Assembly: GCF_030848805.1 (NCBI RefSeq)
Contig: NC_092367.1
Location: 11,179,591 to 11,243,590 of the forward strand
Source: Temnothorax longispinosus
Taxonomy: Eukaryota; Arthropoda; Insecta; Hymenoptera; Formicidae
Reading direction: 5' to 3'
DNA length: 64,000 nucleotides
Of the stretch, positions 21,217 through 32,230 are shown one piece after another. The notes beneath the pieces are model-generated. The model ran no database searches. It saw nothing but the letters and a program-made list of their open reading frames with translations, and was not told where the DNA came from. Position 1 is the first letter of the stretch. Each line of letters begins with the position of its first letter. A program made the translations under genes and the position numbers.

Positions 21217-21530
21217 AGAAAATAATTGGTATATTGAAAAGTCTATATAAATACAAAGTATAATAAATACAAAGTCAAACAATAGCACATAATTAAAGTA
21301 AGGGGCCAGACTATTGTAGGACAGATTGCCATTATACTGTATTATTACTGTAATTTCATGCACTTTTACGTCACTACGCATGATCATGTGCATCTACATC
21401 ATGTCGGTATGACATTGAGAGCGACAATTTTAACTTACAGATTCATGTTTTACGCACCAAAATACAAACAATTGAAATTTCAGCCAAATTGGTGAGAAAG
21501 CCTTTCTCGTTCATAATTCCTTCATTACCT
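21217..21530 (+). repeat. Repeat family 'R' copy
   Basis: A direct copy of 19782-20112, including CTACATCATGTCGGTATGAC and the CCAAATTGGTGAGAAAG end. Non-coding. Confidence 0.7.
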
Positions 21531-21850
21531 TTTTTAAACCACATTTAAACCACAACTGCAATAATTAAATTATTTATATTCAACCAATTAATAATTTTTT
21601 AAATATAAGTAATTTATCTGACTATTTATTTATTATTAAAAAAATTAATAATTATTTTCCACTAATTATTAATTTTCAAAGAAATAGTAATTTATTTTTT
21701 ATAAACTATCTATTAATTATTTTAATAATAAAGAATTTACTTTTACTAATTATTAGTTTACAAAAAAAATTAATTTTTTTTTACCTAAATACTAACTTTC
21801 ACGAACTAGAAATTTTTCTCTGACAAATTACCAATTCTTTAAGTAATCTG
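21531..21850. other. Very AT-rich sequence, no gene
   Basis: Repeated ATTAATTATT and TAATTT words without a clear period. No feature beyond composition. Confidence 0.5.
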
Positions 21851-23269
21851 CACTTCTCACAAAACATAAAGGAATACTAAATTTATCTTTAAAAATAGGC
21901 AAAATTCAACAGCTGTAACTTTGTTAAAAATGAACAAAATTTAAATTTTAAAAAAAGGATTTTAAAGCTTGAAATTTCTACTTTCAAAAAGTTACTATTA
22001 TTTTTTTAGTTTCTGTGAGTTTGGTAATTTTTACATATAGAAAACTACGAGCTGAACAAAATAGAAAATTTTCCTTTCACTTTATGGGGCTGTCACGTGC
22101 ACAAAAATAATCTGCGAAAATTTTCGACTTTCTAACGTGAAAGTTTGAAGTTTTCCATGCAAAATCTTTTTTTAAAAATGTTTCTATGATTTTTTGTTAC
22201 TGATTTATCGCGGATTGAATAAGAAATGAGCATTTTGACTTTGATTGCTCATAACTCCCTTAAAATTCATCGTATAGCTGAAACTTTGCTCTATTGAACG
22301 GTATAATTGCCAAACTTTTTTAAATAACAGGTAGACATGATACAAATGGATGAAAATAATGTAAAAATTAGCGATTTTTCTCTTTTTCATTTTGACTAGA
22401 AAAAATTGTGCAGAACAACAACACAAATTTATTCTTTACGTTTCTTTGTACTTTTAAGTGCCCTGCATTTACAAAAAATTTGCCAAATAGTAAGATTTTT
22501 TTCATTGTGGCCACTATGGTTTTATGGAGCAAGACGCACAAAAGATTGTAAAATTGCTTAAGGAGAGTACACAAAATTAAGTTTTGGGAACTGTTAGGGG
22601 AACAAATGAATCTTACATATAGAAAATTAATTTCGTCCGCCAGTGATTAAACAGCAAGTATTGATTTATTCCTCGATTAACTGGCATAAATGTACAGCAC
22701 AACGTTTCGGCTCTTATAATTCGAGCCCTTTTCAAGTGCGGTCTAAAACGAGGTAAAAACAAAGATATAACGCCGTATATACAAATAAATAAATAAAATT
22801 ACGCTTAAAACAATTAAATTGAGAGCAATACCTATGTCATCAAAATGACTCGCGTCATCAAATTAATAAACCTTCCTGCGTTCACGAGCATGTTCCTGCA
22901 TGGCCATAACTGGCAGCTGCGGAAAATATTTAAAACATGTAACAAATTAAGGAGAGAACGCGAAGATCGAGAAAACTTACGTGTTTAGTAATTACAAACG
23001 CACAGCAGATTCTTGGACGCGACATGTTAACTGTATGCGAGCACTTCCGAGACTGAGCGAACAACGAAGAGATCAAGGTTTCTAAGAGAATAGAGGAGAG
23101 ATAAACAATTAAACAGACGCAATGACCCTGTCATATACCGCGTTTAAGTTCTCCGTGTCCTTCTTCAAATTGATGGTGTTGTTGTATTTCTTTATAAAGA
23201 ACATTTCAGCTATCTCTCTCTTTTTCAGATTGCGTTCTTTATGCAAAACTGTCGGATCTGACCACTTAA

Positions 23270-23752
23270 GGCTCCTGGGTAGTCACCGTGGCCATATTGG
23301 ATTCTTACTATCAAGACGAGGAAAACACCCAATTTTGTTGTGCATGCCATTTTCAAATAAAAAGACATTTCAATAAAACATCACTATAGATCGTTTCAGA
23401 ACACTTCCGAAATTGGTCGAAAACTACCCTTTTCCCTCGACAATAAACAAACAGCCATAAAACGAAGCCTAAACATACGGGAAAAACAGCCGTTTAACGA
23501 CTATCGAAAGGAGATGAAAACGTTCCTTCCGCATGCAAATCTTACTTTTCGGCCAATTTTACGACTTTCACGAATATGTTAAACGTTAGAGCACAAGCAC
23601 AGAGCGAATAATAAAGAAATAGCATGCACGACAAAATAGGTCGTCAACATGTCACAAAGGACAGAATTCTCCATTGGAGAGAGTTCTGATTTCTGCCACG
23701 ACGGTACGTCGCCACCGTCAACGCAGAGTTCTCGGCTCAGGGACCAGGAGCC
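23270..23752. mobile_element. TTAA-flanked element 'F', 483 bp
   Basis: GGCTCCTGG / CCAGGAGCC ends lie inside TTAA at 23266-23269 and 23753-23756. The direct copy of the same Penelope sequence (24484-24515) keeps a single TTAA at this point. The filled and empty sites are therefore both in the window, and the four-base duplication is proved. Confidence 0.9.
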
Positions 23753-23808
23753 TTAAAATTATGGTCGTTCTGTATCCGGTGCTTGCTTACAACAGAGAGG
23801 TTGCTGTC

Positions 23809-24657
23809 ATGCAATTCACCCACGAAATCGAAACCGACAATTCGTTGCCAATCCTGGATACCATTGTAATTAGGGATGGTGATAAATTAATTACGAATTG
23901 GTACAGGAAACCAACTTTCTCGGGCAGATATATTAACTACTTTTCTAATTATCCACTTAAATATAAAATTAATAATATAAACAATTTAGTAGATCATGCT
24001 ATTCTTTTGTCAGACAAGCGTTTCCATCACACCAACATTAATGTTGTCAAAAATATCCTTATCAATAATAGCTTCCCGATGAAGTTGGTCAACAAACACA
24101 TTAACAATAGATTGAAACAACTAGAAAATCGAATTGACACGAATACTAGCAACACGGAATGTGATACTACATTTGATGCACGGAGATGCGTGGCGGTCCC
24201 CTACGTAAGGAGCTTAAGCGAGGGCATACGTGCTACGTTAGAGCGGGTCGGTCTTGACGTGGTATATAAGATACCCAAAAAACACAATGCTGTCAGGAGA
24301 GGCAAGGATAGACTCGCGACAGTGAAAGAAACGAATGTAGTGTATAAAATTGATTGCGAGAACTGCGATGCTTCCTACATTGGACAGACGAAAAGACACC
24401 TTGAGACGCGAGTTAAAGAACATTTCAGTGACATCAAAAAGCATGACAGCAACCTCTCTGTTGTAAGCAAGCACCGGATACAGAACGACCATAATTTTAA
24501 GTGGTCAGATCCAACAGTTTTGCATAAAGAACGCAATCTGAAAAAGAGAGAGATAGCTGAAATGTTCTTTATAAAGAAATACAACAACACCATCAATTTG
24601 AAAAAGGACACGGAGAACTTAAACGCAGTATATGACAGGGTCATTGCGTCTGTTTAA
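23809..24657 (+). CDS. Penelope-like element C-terminal protein (RT end plus GIY-YIG endonuclease)
   Basis: The first genuine residues are MQFTHEIETDNSLPILD, the end of a Penelope-type reverse transcriptase; codons before 23809 come from the inverted copy and element F. RT-terminal similarity continues through WYRKPTFSGRYINYFSNYPL. From about 24331 a GIY-YIG nuclease follows: VVYKIDCENCDASYIGQTKR with the YIG core, the conserved Arg in HLETRVKEH, and a C-terminal NLN segment. In this family the nuclease nicks target DNA for primed reverse transcription. The finger-palm RT core is missing, so the copy cannot move by itself. The ORF is uninterrupted to its stop, which suggests relative youth. 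Confidence 0.8.
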   Translation: MQFTHEIETDNSLPILDTIVIRDGDKLITNWYRKPTFSGRYINYFSNYPLKYKINNINNLVDHAILLSDKRFHHTNINVVKNILINNSFPMKLVNKHINNRLKQLENRIDTNTSNTECDTTFDARRCVAVPYVRSLSEGIRATLERVGLDVVYKIPKKHNAVRRGKDRLATVKETNVVYKIDCENCDASYIGQTKRHLETRVKEHFSDIKKHDSNLSVVSKHRIQNDHNFKWSDPTVLHKERNLKKREIAEMFFIKKYNNTINLKKDTENLNAVYDRVIASV

Positions 24658-25030
24658 TTGTTTATCTCTCCTCTATTCTCTTAGAAACCTTGATCTCATC
24701 TTCGTTGTTCGCTCAGTCTCGGAAGTGCTCGCATACAGTTAACATGTCGCGTCCGAGAATCTGCTGTGCGCTTGTAATTACTAAACACGTAAGTTTTCTC
24801 GATCTTCGCGTTCTCTCCTTAATTTGTTACATGTTTTAAATATAAATTTCCGCAGCTGCCAGTTATGGCCATGCAGGAACATGCTCGTGAACGCAGGAAG
24901 GTTTATTAATTTGATGACGCGAGTCATTTTGATGACATAGGTATTGCTCTCAATTTAACTGTTTTAAGCGTAATTTTATTTATTTATTTGTATATATGGC
25001 GTTATATCTTTGTTTTTACCTCGTTTTAGA

Positions 25031-25075
25031 CCGCACTTGAAAAGGGCTCGAATTATAAAAGCCGAAACGTTGTGC
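25031..25075 (+). ncRNA. Degenerate hammerhead-like motif in the Penelope 3' region
   Basis: GCAC and GTGC can form a closing stem around TTGAAAAG, an inner stem GGCT/AGCC, and GAAAC. That order matches the hammerhead core (CUGANGA, stem II, GAAA), but the CUGANGA box is altered, so cleavage is doubtful. A second copy is inverted at 22697-22741. Hammerhead motifs are known in Penelope-like elements. Confidence 0.4.
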
Positions 25076-25985
25076 TAATTTGTACATTTATGCCAGTTAA
25101 TCGAGGAATAAATCAATACTTGCTAAATATTACATATTCTTACGTATTTTGAGTCGTAGAATTCAAAAATGGCCATAAAAATTGTGTCTATAGCGGAGAA
25201 AACACGGAAAACGAAAGAAAATGCAGAAAAACATGAAATTGTTTAAATTCCCAGACGTAATTTTTTTACGTTTTTTAATGCAGGATACTTAAAAGCACAA
25301 AAAAACATATAGAATAAATTTGTTTTATTGTTCTGAACAATTGTTTTCTGGGTCAAAATAAAAAAGAAAAAAATCACTAATTTTTACATTATTTTCATCC
25401 ATTTGTATCATGTCTACATGTTATTTAAAAAAAATTTGGCAATTATACCATTTAGTAGAGCAAAGTTTCAGCTTTAAAAATCTGTTTTTTTAATTGCGAT
25501 ACTATGATTTTTTTAAGAGAGTTATGAGGAATCAAAGTCAAAATCCTCATTTCTTATTTAATCCACGATAACTCAGTAACAAAAAATTGTAGAAACATTT
25601 TTAAAAAATAGTAACCCTTCGAAAGTAGAGGTTTTAAGGTTTAAATTTAAATTTCGTTCATTTTTAACGAAGTTACTTGAGCTGCTTAAATTTTGCCTAT
25701 TTTTAAAAATAAATTTAGTGTTTCTTTAATTTTTATGAGAAATGTATAATTTACTTTTACTTAAATATTATTAATTTTTATGTATAGTAATTTTTTGTAA
25801 CTAATTACTAATTTGCCAATTCGATAAAAATTTAATTTGTTGTTATTGCTAATTTTGTGAATAATTGAAAAATAAAAAATAAAAATTTTTTGCCGATTCT
25901 CGTGCTTAACACTACAAAATGGGTAATATCAGTACAAAATTACCTTCTTCAAAAAAGTTAAAAAAAAGGCACCAAGCACACGCAA

Positions 25986-27084
25986 AGCTCTGGTAACTTA
26001 GCCGGTCAACTTCGACTTTATTAATTTTCATATTTTTTTATCGTTTGTTGGTCGTTTGTTGGTGATTGTTGGCCTAATTACAACGTTTGTTGGTTCTTAA
26101 TTTTTTTTAAATTTAAAAAGAAAAATTAGCATTAAGTTAGCCGGAAAAATTTTATTTTTAATTTTAAAAAAGCCTAATCGATGCGTAATCGTTTGCTGAT
26201 AATTGTTGGTCTAATTTTAGCGTTTGTTGGTTTATTATTAGTCTTACAAACAAAAAAAACGAAAAATTATCTCACATATTAAAGTAATCGAAGATTGGTT
26301 TATTTGCCTACGACTTAAGCTTTATTTATATCAATTTAAGGCTAACATCTATAAAACTGCCATATGAATACGGGCCTTAACATCGGCAGAAAATCGCGAA
26401 AAGATCAAGAAACATGGTGGTTCGTGGAAAGCACACACACACACAACGGGGGGGGGTGCAAGGGGGGGCCGAAGGCCCCCCTTCCCCCGCACCCACCCCG
26501 CCGGTAGGCTGCGTGGACCTCGCTTTACAACATAAAGTACATGCTAAGTTGTAAAACGAAATTATAAAGTACATGCATGGAGGGCTGCAAGGAGACTTAC
26601 ATGCGTGAGCGCACGTGAACAGAAAGGCTTTTGTGCTTCTCACAAACCACCATGTTTCTTTATCTTTTCGTGATTTTCTGCCGATGTTAAGGCCCGTATT
26701 CATATGGCAGTTTTATAGATGTTAGCCTTAAATTGATAGAAATAAAGCTTAAGTCGTAGGCAAATAAACCAATCTTCGATTACTTTAATATGTGAGATAA
26801 TTTTTCGTTTTTTTTTCGTTTTTAAGACTAATAATAAACCAACAAACGCTAAAATTAGACCAACAATCAGCAGCAAACGATTACGCATCGATTAGGCTTT
26901 TTTGAAATTAAAAATAAAATTTTTCCGGCTAACTTAATGCTAATTTTTCTTTTTAAATTAAAAAAAAAATTAAGAACCAACAAACGTTGTAATTAGGCCA
27001 ACAATCACCAACAAACGACCAACAAACGATAAAAAAATATGAAAATTAATAAAGTCGAAGTTGACCGGCTAAGTTACCGGAGCC
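25986..27084. mobile_element. Foldback element, about 440-bp arms, 9-bp target duplication
   Basis: 25986-26427 and about 26641-27084 are inverted copies (AGCTCTGGTAACTTAGCCGG at the left, mirrored at the right). CACACGCAA flanks both sides (25977-25985, 27085-27093). The homologous empty site is at about 44015-44030. A 9-bp duplication with long TIRs fits Foldback/MULE-type elements, by inference. The 210-bp spacer holds a CA run, a run of nine G and a GC-rich hairpin near 26461-26482. Confidence 0.75.
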
Positions 27085-27460
27085 CACACGCAATGTATTT
27101 TGTAAATTCAATAATCTAACCTAAGTAGTAGCTTTATTTCTCTTTCACAAAATTATGTTACCTAACTTAACTCAAGTGACATGTATTTCAAAAAAAGATG
27201 TAAAATCTTTAAATTAAATACATATATACCTTAACAAAATTATTATTATATCACAAAATTGTATTACCAAACTCAACCCAAGTGATATGTACCAACCATA
27301 GACCTCCTAGGTCTATGGTACCAACCTAAGTGGTAGTAGCCTTATTTCTCCTTAACAAAATTATATCACAAAATTGCGTTACCTAACTCAACGTAAGTGA
27401 TGTTATTTCAAAAAAATATATGAAATCTTTAAATTGCGCCAACTACAAAGAGAATATATA

Positions 27461-27959
27461 TTAGGTTGAGAAAAAAGTAATCCATTATTTTTTCGCTAGA
27501 TGGCTAAAGTGATATATATCACGTTATGTATTAATCGCATAGGTTATTCTATAACTGTTTTGTGATTGGTCGATTCAGTTGTGAGTTATAGCGCGTAAAA
27601 GATGGACGTCAACAAAGAGAAAATTCGGTATATTTTACAATTTTGCTTCGATAAAGGCGAAAATGCAAGCCAGGCGGCTGAAATTGTGAATGGTGTTTAT
27701 GGTCCCGATACTGTCACAGCCAATCGCGCGCAATTTTGGTTTCGTCGATTCCGTTCCGGTAATTTCGATGTTAAAGATGCACCTCGCACAAGTACGGACC
27801 AGGGCTTCTATGAGAGAGGCATCATGAAATTACCTTTGAAATGGCAACAAATTGTAGAACAAAACGGTGCATATTGACCTAAATGGAACAATCCTAACTA
27901 TGTTAAATAAAGCCTTGAAATAAACAAAAAAATAATGGATTACTTTTTCCACAACCTAA
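27461..27959 (+). mobile_element. Internally deleted mariner element
   Basis: The ends TTAGGTTGAGAAAAAAGTAA and ...TTACTTTTTCCACAACCTAA have TA outside (27459-27460, 27960-27961). The empty site is preserved near 44250. About two thirds of a normal 1.3-kb mariner is missing. Confidence 0.9.
27602..27877 (+). pseudogene. Mariner transposase with in-frame internal deletion (91 codons)
   Basis: Residues 1-63 are the N-terminal helix-turn-helix region (MDVNKEKIRYILQFCFDKGE, then FWFRRFRSGNFDV), which binds the terminal repeats in mariner transposases. It then joins directly to the C-terminal tail (GFYERGIMKLPLKWQQ, ending EQNGAY). The catalytic DD34D core is gone. The join keeps the frame, so a small DNA-binding protein could still be made. 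It might compete for mariner ends; that is speculation. A full family member is about 345 residues. Confidence 0.8.
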
Positions 27960-28639
27960 TATATTGCTTTAAAAAATAATTGTTGTGCAATTACTTTAAA
28001 AAAAAAATAAAACTCAAGTGGTACGTATCTTTGTATTCCCATTCAAGTGTCTTCCCATTCCAATCCAAGCTTTAATTCTTTTTAACAAAATTATAATATT
28101 ACAAAGAATCATTTTAATCACAAAGAATTAAAGAGATAACAGTACAAAATAAAAATATTTAATTAAAATAAAATAAATAAATTTTTCTTGTAAAAAAACT
28201 TGGCGCTGCTAGACCTCAAAATTTAATAAAGTACTAAAATTTTGATTGATTTTAATAAAGTACCAAATTTTTGATTGAATAAAAAACCAATAAACATAAT
28301 TTAGGGAAGTATGCAGCGGGAATAAAAAAAATAATTATCAACTCAAATAAGAAATATTAAAGACTTTACATTTTTTACTTTAATTAATAAGAATTATTTA
28401 CTGGTTATACATGCAAATGTCATGATAATCATCCGATAGATGGCATTCGATGAGATCCGCTTCTCGTATTTAAAATATGACAAACGATGGTATAAAGAAC
28501 GGTACATAAATCAAGTGTATGGTACAACTTATATCAGTTGTATCGGAGTCTACGCTTACAATAAAATGGCACACAAGTTTAAATTGAATCGATATATTTA
28601 TGGTTTTATAGCATTTTATATCCCTTCATAATTTTTAAT

Positions 28640-28825
28640 TTATCTGAGCAGATCTGTATACATTCGGTAAATAATTATATCTCAACAGATTAAATTATAT
28701 CTGGTCAGATCTGGTTATATCTGTTCAGATCTAGCCAGATAGAGACAATTTGCAGATCCAATTATATCTGACTAGATCTGATGAACCAGATCTGGTCATA
28801 TCTAGGCAGATCTGATTCTTTTTTC
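28640..28825. repeat. Cluster of six AGATCT palindromes
   Basis: AGATCT with flanking C/TG (CAGATCTG and variants) occurs near 28650, 28707, 28727, 28774, 28788 and 28808, spaced 14 to 57 bp. Interspersed TATATCTG words add to it. It may be the subterminal array of an unrecognised transposon. The small ORF at 28440-28631 lies beside it and matches nothing I know. Confidence 0.55.
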
Positions 28826-28925
28826 CCGGGTAGTTATTTGTTATAAAAGCATTTATATCAATTCGCCTTATATCTAAAATACAAAAGACAATCACAGAAA
28901 TATAAGTTATTTCGTACATTGTAAG

Positions 28926-29163
28926 TGTTGTGGATAGCGATAGACTCGAGCCATCTATTGGCTAAGATGTTTGTCATTAAGTCACTACTCATCGAACTCT
29001 CTGATTGGTTGTTCTATAAACTAATAGTATGTGGCGCTAATGTATATGGCGCTCAAGTAGATTCTTATGTCGAGAAAGTTTAGTTCCGTTATCCTGCTCG
29101 TTACAGACAGTCACAAGTTCTTTTTCTTTGTATTTTCTTATAAAACCAACGTAATAAACAACA
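28926..29163 (+). mobile_element. 5' LTR of a Copia-type retrotransposon
   Basis: It starts TGTTGTGGATAG and ends AATAAACAACA. It is followed at once by GGTTGTGGGCCCAGC, a primer-binding site complementary to initiator tRNA-Met, as in Copia elements. Length 238 bp. No 3' LTR is found. Confidence 0.75.
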
Positions 29164-29239
29164 GGTTGTGGGCCCAGCACCCAGCCACTGAGCCTGTAAG
29201 AGAAGACGCGTGTGTATAAAGACTGACGAAACAAAGGTT

Positions 29240-30912
29240 AAATAGTAGTATTAGACACAGCTGCTCAGTCGGAAATCGCAACGATCGAGAAGTTGGTAGG
29301 TGACGATAACTACTTCTTCTGGAAGGTTATAGTTGAGGCCATTATTTACGAAAAAGATTGTTCAGAGGTTATCCAAACGGCACCTAGTGCAGACGAATCT
29401 AGGACGCCTGTATGGAATAAAATGGACCAGCATGTTCGAAGTCTTATTCTTCGGAGTGTGACTAAAAATGTCATGAAGTATATTTGTGGCCTTGACACTG
29501 CATTCAAGATGTGAATGTATCTGCAAAATCAGTACGGTAAGGTCGAAGCAGCAAAAATGTCGAATTTTCAGAAAACTGTACTCGGTTCGAATGCAGGAAG
29601 ACCAAACCATTGACGATTACATCGGCGAGGTAAGACGGCTACTGACAGAGCTCAAAGCTGCGAAGGGCAAGATGACGATCAGCACGTCGTAGTAATCATT
29701 ACATCGGGATTGCCAAGCAGTTATTTACTGGTGTAACTCTTGGGATCAACGTGATGACGATAAGCAAACATTGCAGGAATGTTTTGCTGGCTCTTAAGAA
29801 TGCTGAATTTCGTTTTGTAGATAACGAGGATACGCAAGCGTTAACTGCGTCGAGAAGGAAAACAAGGACAAACAGTCACAAAAAATCAAAGAAGAAAAAC
29901 ATTCTAATTCCAGTGGGAGAGCATCCGGATCTAGACAGAAGGCCAATATAAAATATTACGGTTGCGGTCAGGCTGACCACAAAGTCGGAATGCCCAAAGA
30001 TGAAGAAATCATCAGGAAAATCAAATGACGGAGTGGCAGTACTTGGTTCGTCAGAAGCGGCAGTGTCTTCGGAAGCAAATTGTGCTTTCGGCGGGGCGAC
30101 ATGGATTGCGGATAGCGGAGCGACGTTCCATATGGCATACGATCGGAAGATGTTTACGACTCTAGATCAAACACGAAATGGTGAGTTAATAACGCTTGCT
30201 GATAATTATCAGGTCAGGTGTATGGGCATTGGTTCCATTCGTGTGAAGGATCGGGTCAGGATGGTACAATCTGACGATCAAAAATGTACGCTGGTTGCCT
30301 AGAGCTACGGAAAAATCTATTCTCGCTAATGGTTTTAATGGAATGTGGAATCGACGTGAAATTGACAAACGGAAGTGTTAAGATGTTCCTTAATAACCAG
30401 TTCATTGGTATGGGCGCCAAGGATGGAAGAATTCTGCACATGAAGTTTAAAACCATTTGGCCGGCGGAAGTAAATGCAGCTGAAGGGCAATCGCTTAAGC
30501 TTGTACATAAAAAATTGGGACATGCAAGCATTGAGACAATAAAGAAGATAGCTGAGAATGGAGCAATCGCCAGTTTGAAGCTCAGTGACAAGTCGAAATT
30601 CTTTTGTGAGGCTTGTGAATATGGCAAGCAAGCTACCATATACCGAACCAAGTGAGATAGCCCACAGTGACGTTTGCGGACAATTTAATGTGAAAGGACT
30701 CGGAGGAAAGTATTACTTTTTATTGCTAAAAGATGATGCAACAGAATATCGCGTTGTATTTACCTTGCGAAGTAAAGAAGAAGTCGCGGGAAAGGTAACT
30801 GAGTATCTAAATCAGGTACGTAATAAGTTTGGTCGTGTACGAGTATTTCGGTCGAATAATGGCCGGGAATTTATAAACTCAATGTTATTGAACCAGTTCA
30901 AACGCAAAGGCA
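29240..30912 (+). pseudogene. Copia gag-protease-integrase fragment, frameshifted and truncated
   Basis: In order: a gag of the UBN2/Copia type (GDDNYFFWKVIVEA near 29302, YLQNQYGKVEAAKMSNFQ near 29520), split by a stop and frameshifts; a degraded zinc knuckle near 29955; a protease with WIADSGAT near 30100; a GAG-pre-integrase zinc region (HKKLGHAS...CEACEYGK, 30508-30628); and the integrase start with HSDVCG (catalytic Asp) near 30665. The second catalytic region reads RSNNGREF near 30852, with Asn in place of Asp. Similarity stops near 30912, before the third acidic residue, RT and RNase H. It is dead. It stands in sense on the plus strand, antisense to PFAS. Confidence 0.8.
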
Positions 30913-31112
30913 CAAAGGCACTTTCCAAAGGAGTCTTCATCAAATTCAGAAATATGTATCTCGGAAAGATAACGTTTTCGGAAGAATATTGGTTTGACCT
31001 TGAACGATCTTGGAAAAGTCACATCAAGATCACATTAAGTTTTTTAAACAAAGACCCCCATTTTTTATGTCATATTCTTGTAGCTCTTGTCAAAACGTTT
31101 TCAGAACACTAA

Positions 31113-32227
31113 CAAGGGGCCCTTCAGGCTAACGGATTTTTTTTTTTTTTTGTACTTACTGTTTTGTACTTGAGGGTCATCACCCGGACATCAATTTCCC
31201 AAAGTATTAAGGCGCGATTTTCAGAAAAACTCGAGAAAATCGACTTTGAAGAATTCCGAGCGCGCTATATGTACACAGAATTTTAATTTTAATGTAAAAT
31301 TTATCAAATCCATGCCAATTAAAAGATATTTAATCATGGTTTTCAATAAAAAACTTACATCTTATTTTGAATTTCCACTCGCTTGAAAAATCGTACTTTG
31401 TATTCAAGTAATTTTGAAATCGAATACTTATAATAAATTAAAATTTGGTACAAAAATGAAAAACGTCAGGTAGGAAATAAAATACTTTTATATTTTTGAA
31501 AATTACGAAAAAATACAGCGCAAAAATGATATTAATAAAAATATTATTTAATTTTTAATTATTAATTATTAATTTTTAATTATTAAACAATATTTTTATT
31601 AATATTATTTTTGCGCTGTATTTTCACGTAATTTTCAAAAATATAAAAATATTTTATTTCCTACTTGACGTTTTTCATTTTTGTATCAAAATTTTAATTT
31701 ATCATAAGTATAAAATATATTGTATACAGTCGTTTTACTGTAAAACGACTGTATACAATATGTTTTATACTATATATTTCATATCATATAATTCACTTTT
31801 AAAAATTAAACAATATTTTTATTAATATCATTTTTGCGCTGTATTTTCTCGTAATTTTCAAAAATATAAAAGTATTTTATTTCCTACCTGACGTTTTCAT
31901 TTTTGTACCAAAATTTTAATTTATTATAAGTATTCGATTTCAAAATTACTTGAATATAAAGTACGATGTTTCAAGCGAGTGGCAATTCAAAATAAGAAGA
32001 TGTAAGTTTTTTATTGAAAACCATGATTAAATATGATTTGATAAATTTTACATTAAAATTAAAATTCTATGTACATATAACGCGCTCGGAATTCTTCAAA
32101 GTCGATTTTCTCGAGTTTTTCTGAAAAGCGCGCCTTAATACTTTGGGAAATTGATGTCCGGGTGATGACCCTCAAGTACAGTAAGTACAAAAAAAAACAA
32201 AAATCCGTTAGCCTGAAGGTCCCCTTG
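31113..32227. mobile_element. 1.1-kb palindromic element with TAA duplication
   Basis: Arms of about 460 bp (CAAGGGGCCCTTCAGGCTAA at the left, mirrored at 32208-32227) are flanked by TAA (31110-31112, 32228-32230). The centre holds an extra partial copy of an arm and a small perfect hairpin near 31718-31762 (TATTGTATACAGTCGTTTTA mirrored). It inserted beside or into the Copia fragment. PIF/Harbinger-like by target size, inference only. Confidence 0.65.
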
Positions 32228-32230
32228 TAA

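Larger units (their letters stand above)
22621..25129 (+). mobile_element. Penelope-like retroelement with inverted partial copy
   Basis: The direct part (23812-25129) ends in a GIY-YIG ORF and a 3' region. A reverse-complement copy of its last 690 bp precedes it (22621-23811), interrupted by the TTAA element F. Inverted partial copies at the 5' side are a known habit of Penelope-like elements. Each copy of the 3' region carries the motif at 25031-25075. The 8-bp target duplication TTACATAT is intact. Confidence 0.75.
21851..25747. mobile_element. TIR element 'G', copy 2, interrupted by a Penelope-like element
   Basis: The left arm 21851-22560 is mirrored by the right arm 25275-25747 (CACTTCTCAC... 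and the complement of ...GAGAAATGTA). The centre (22561-22620 joined to 25130-25274) matches 7448-7645 of copy 1. The insertion at 22621-25129 duplicates TTACATAT (22613-22620, 25130-25137). No transposase remains. Confidence 0.7.
25615..28195. repeat. Homologous block copy 1 (pair with 43112-44500)
   Basis: After removing the foldback (25986-27084) and mariner (27461-27959), this block aligns with 43112-44500 less its insertion at 43217-43838. Shared words include ACACGCAATGTATTTTGTAA and GTGACATGTATTTCAAAAAA. It begins inside the element G right arm. It is a dispersed repeat or a segmental duplication. Confidence 0.65.

Noticed and set aside
23122..23376. Separate 84-aa gene
   Set aside because: It is the reverse complement of the end of the Penelope-like ORF, running into element F.
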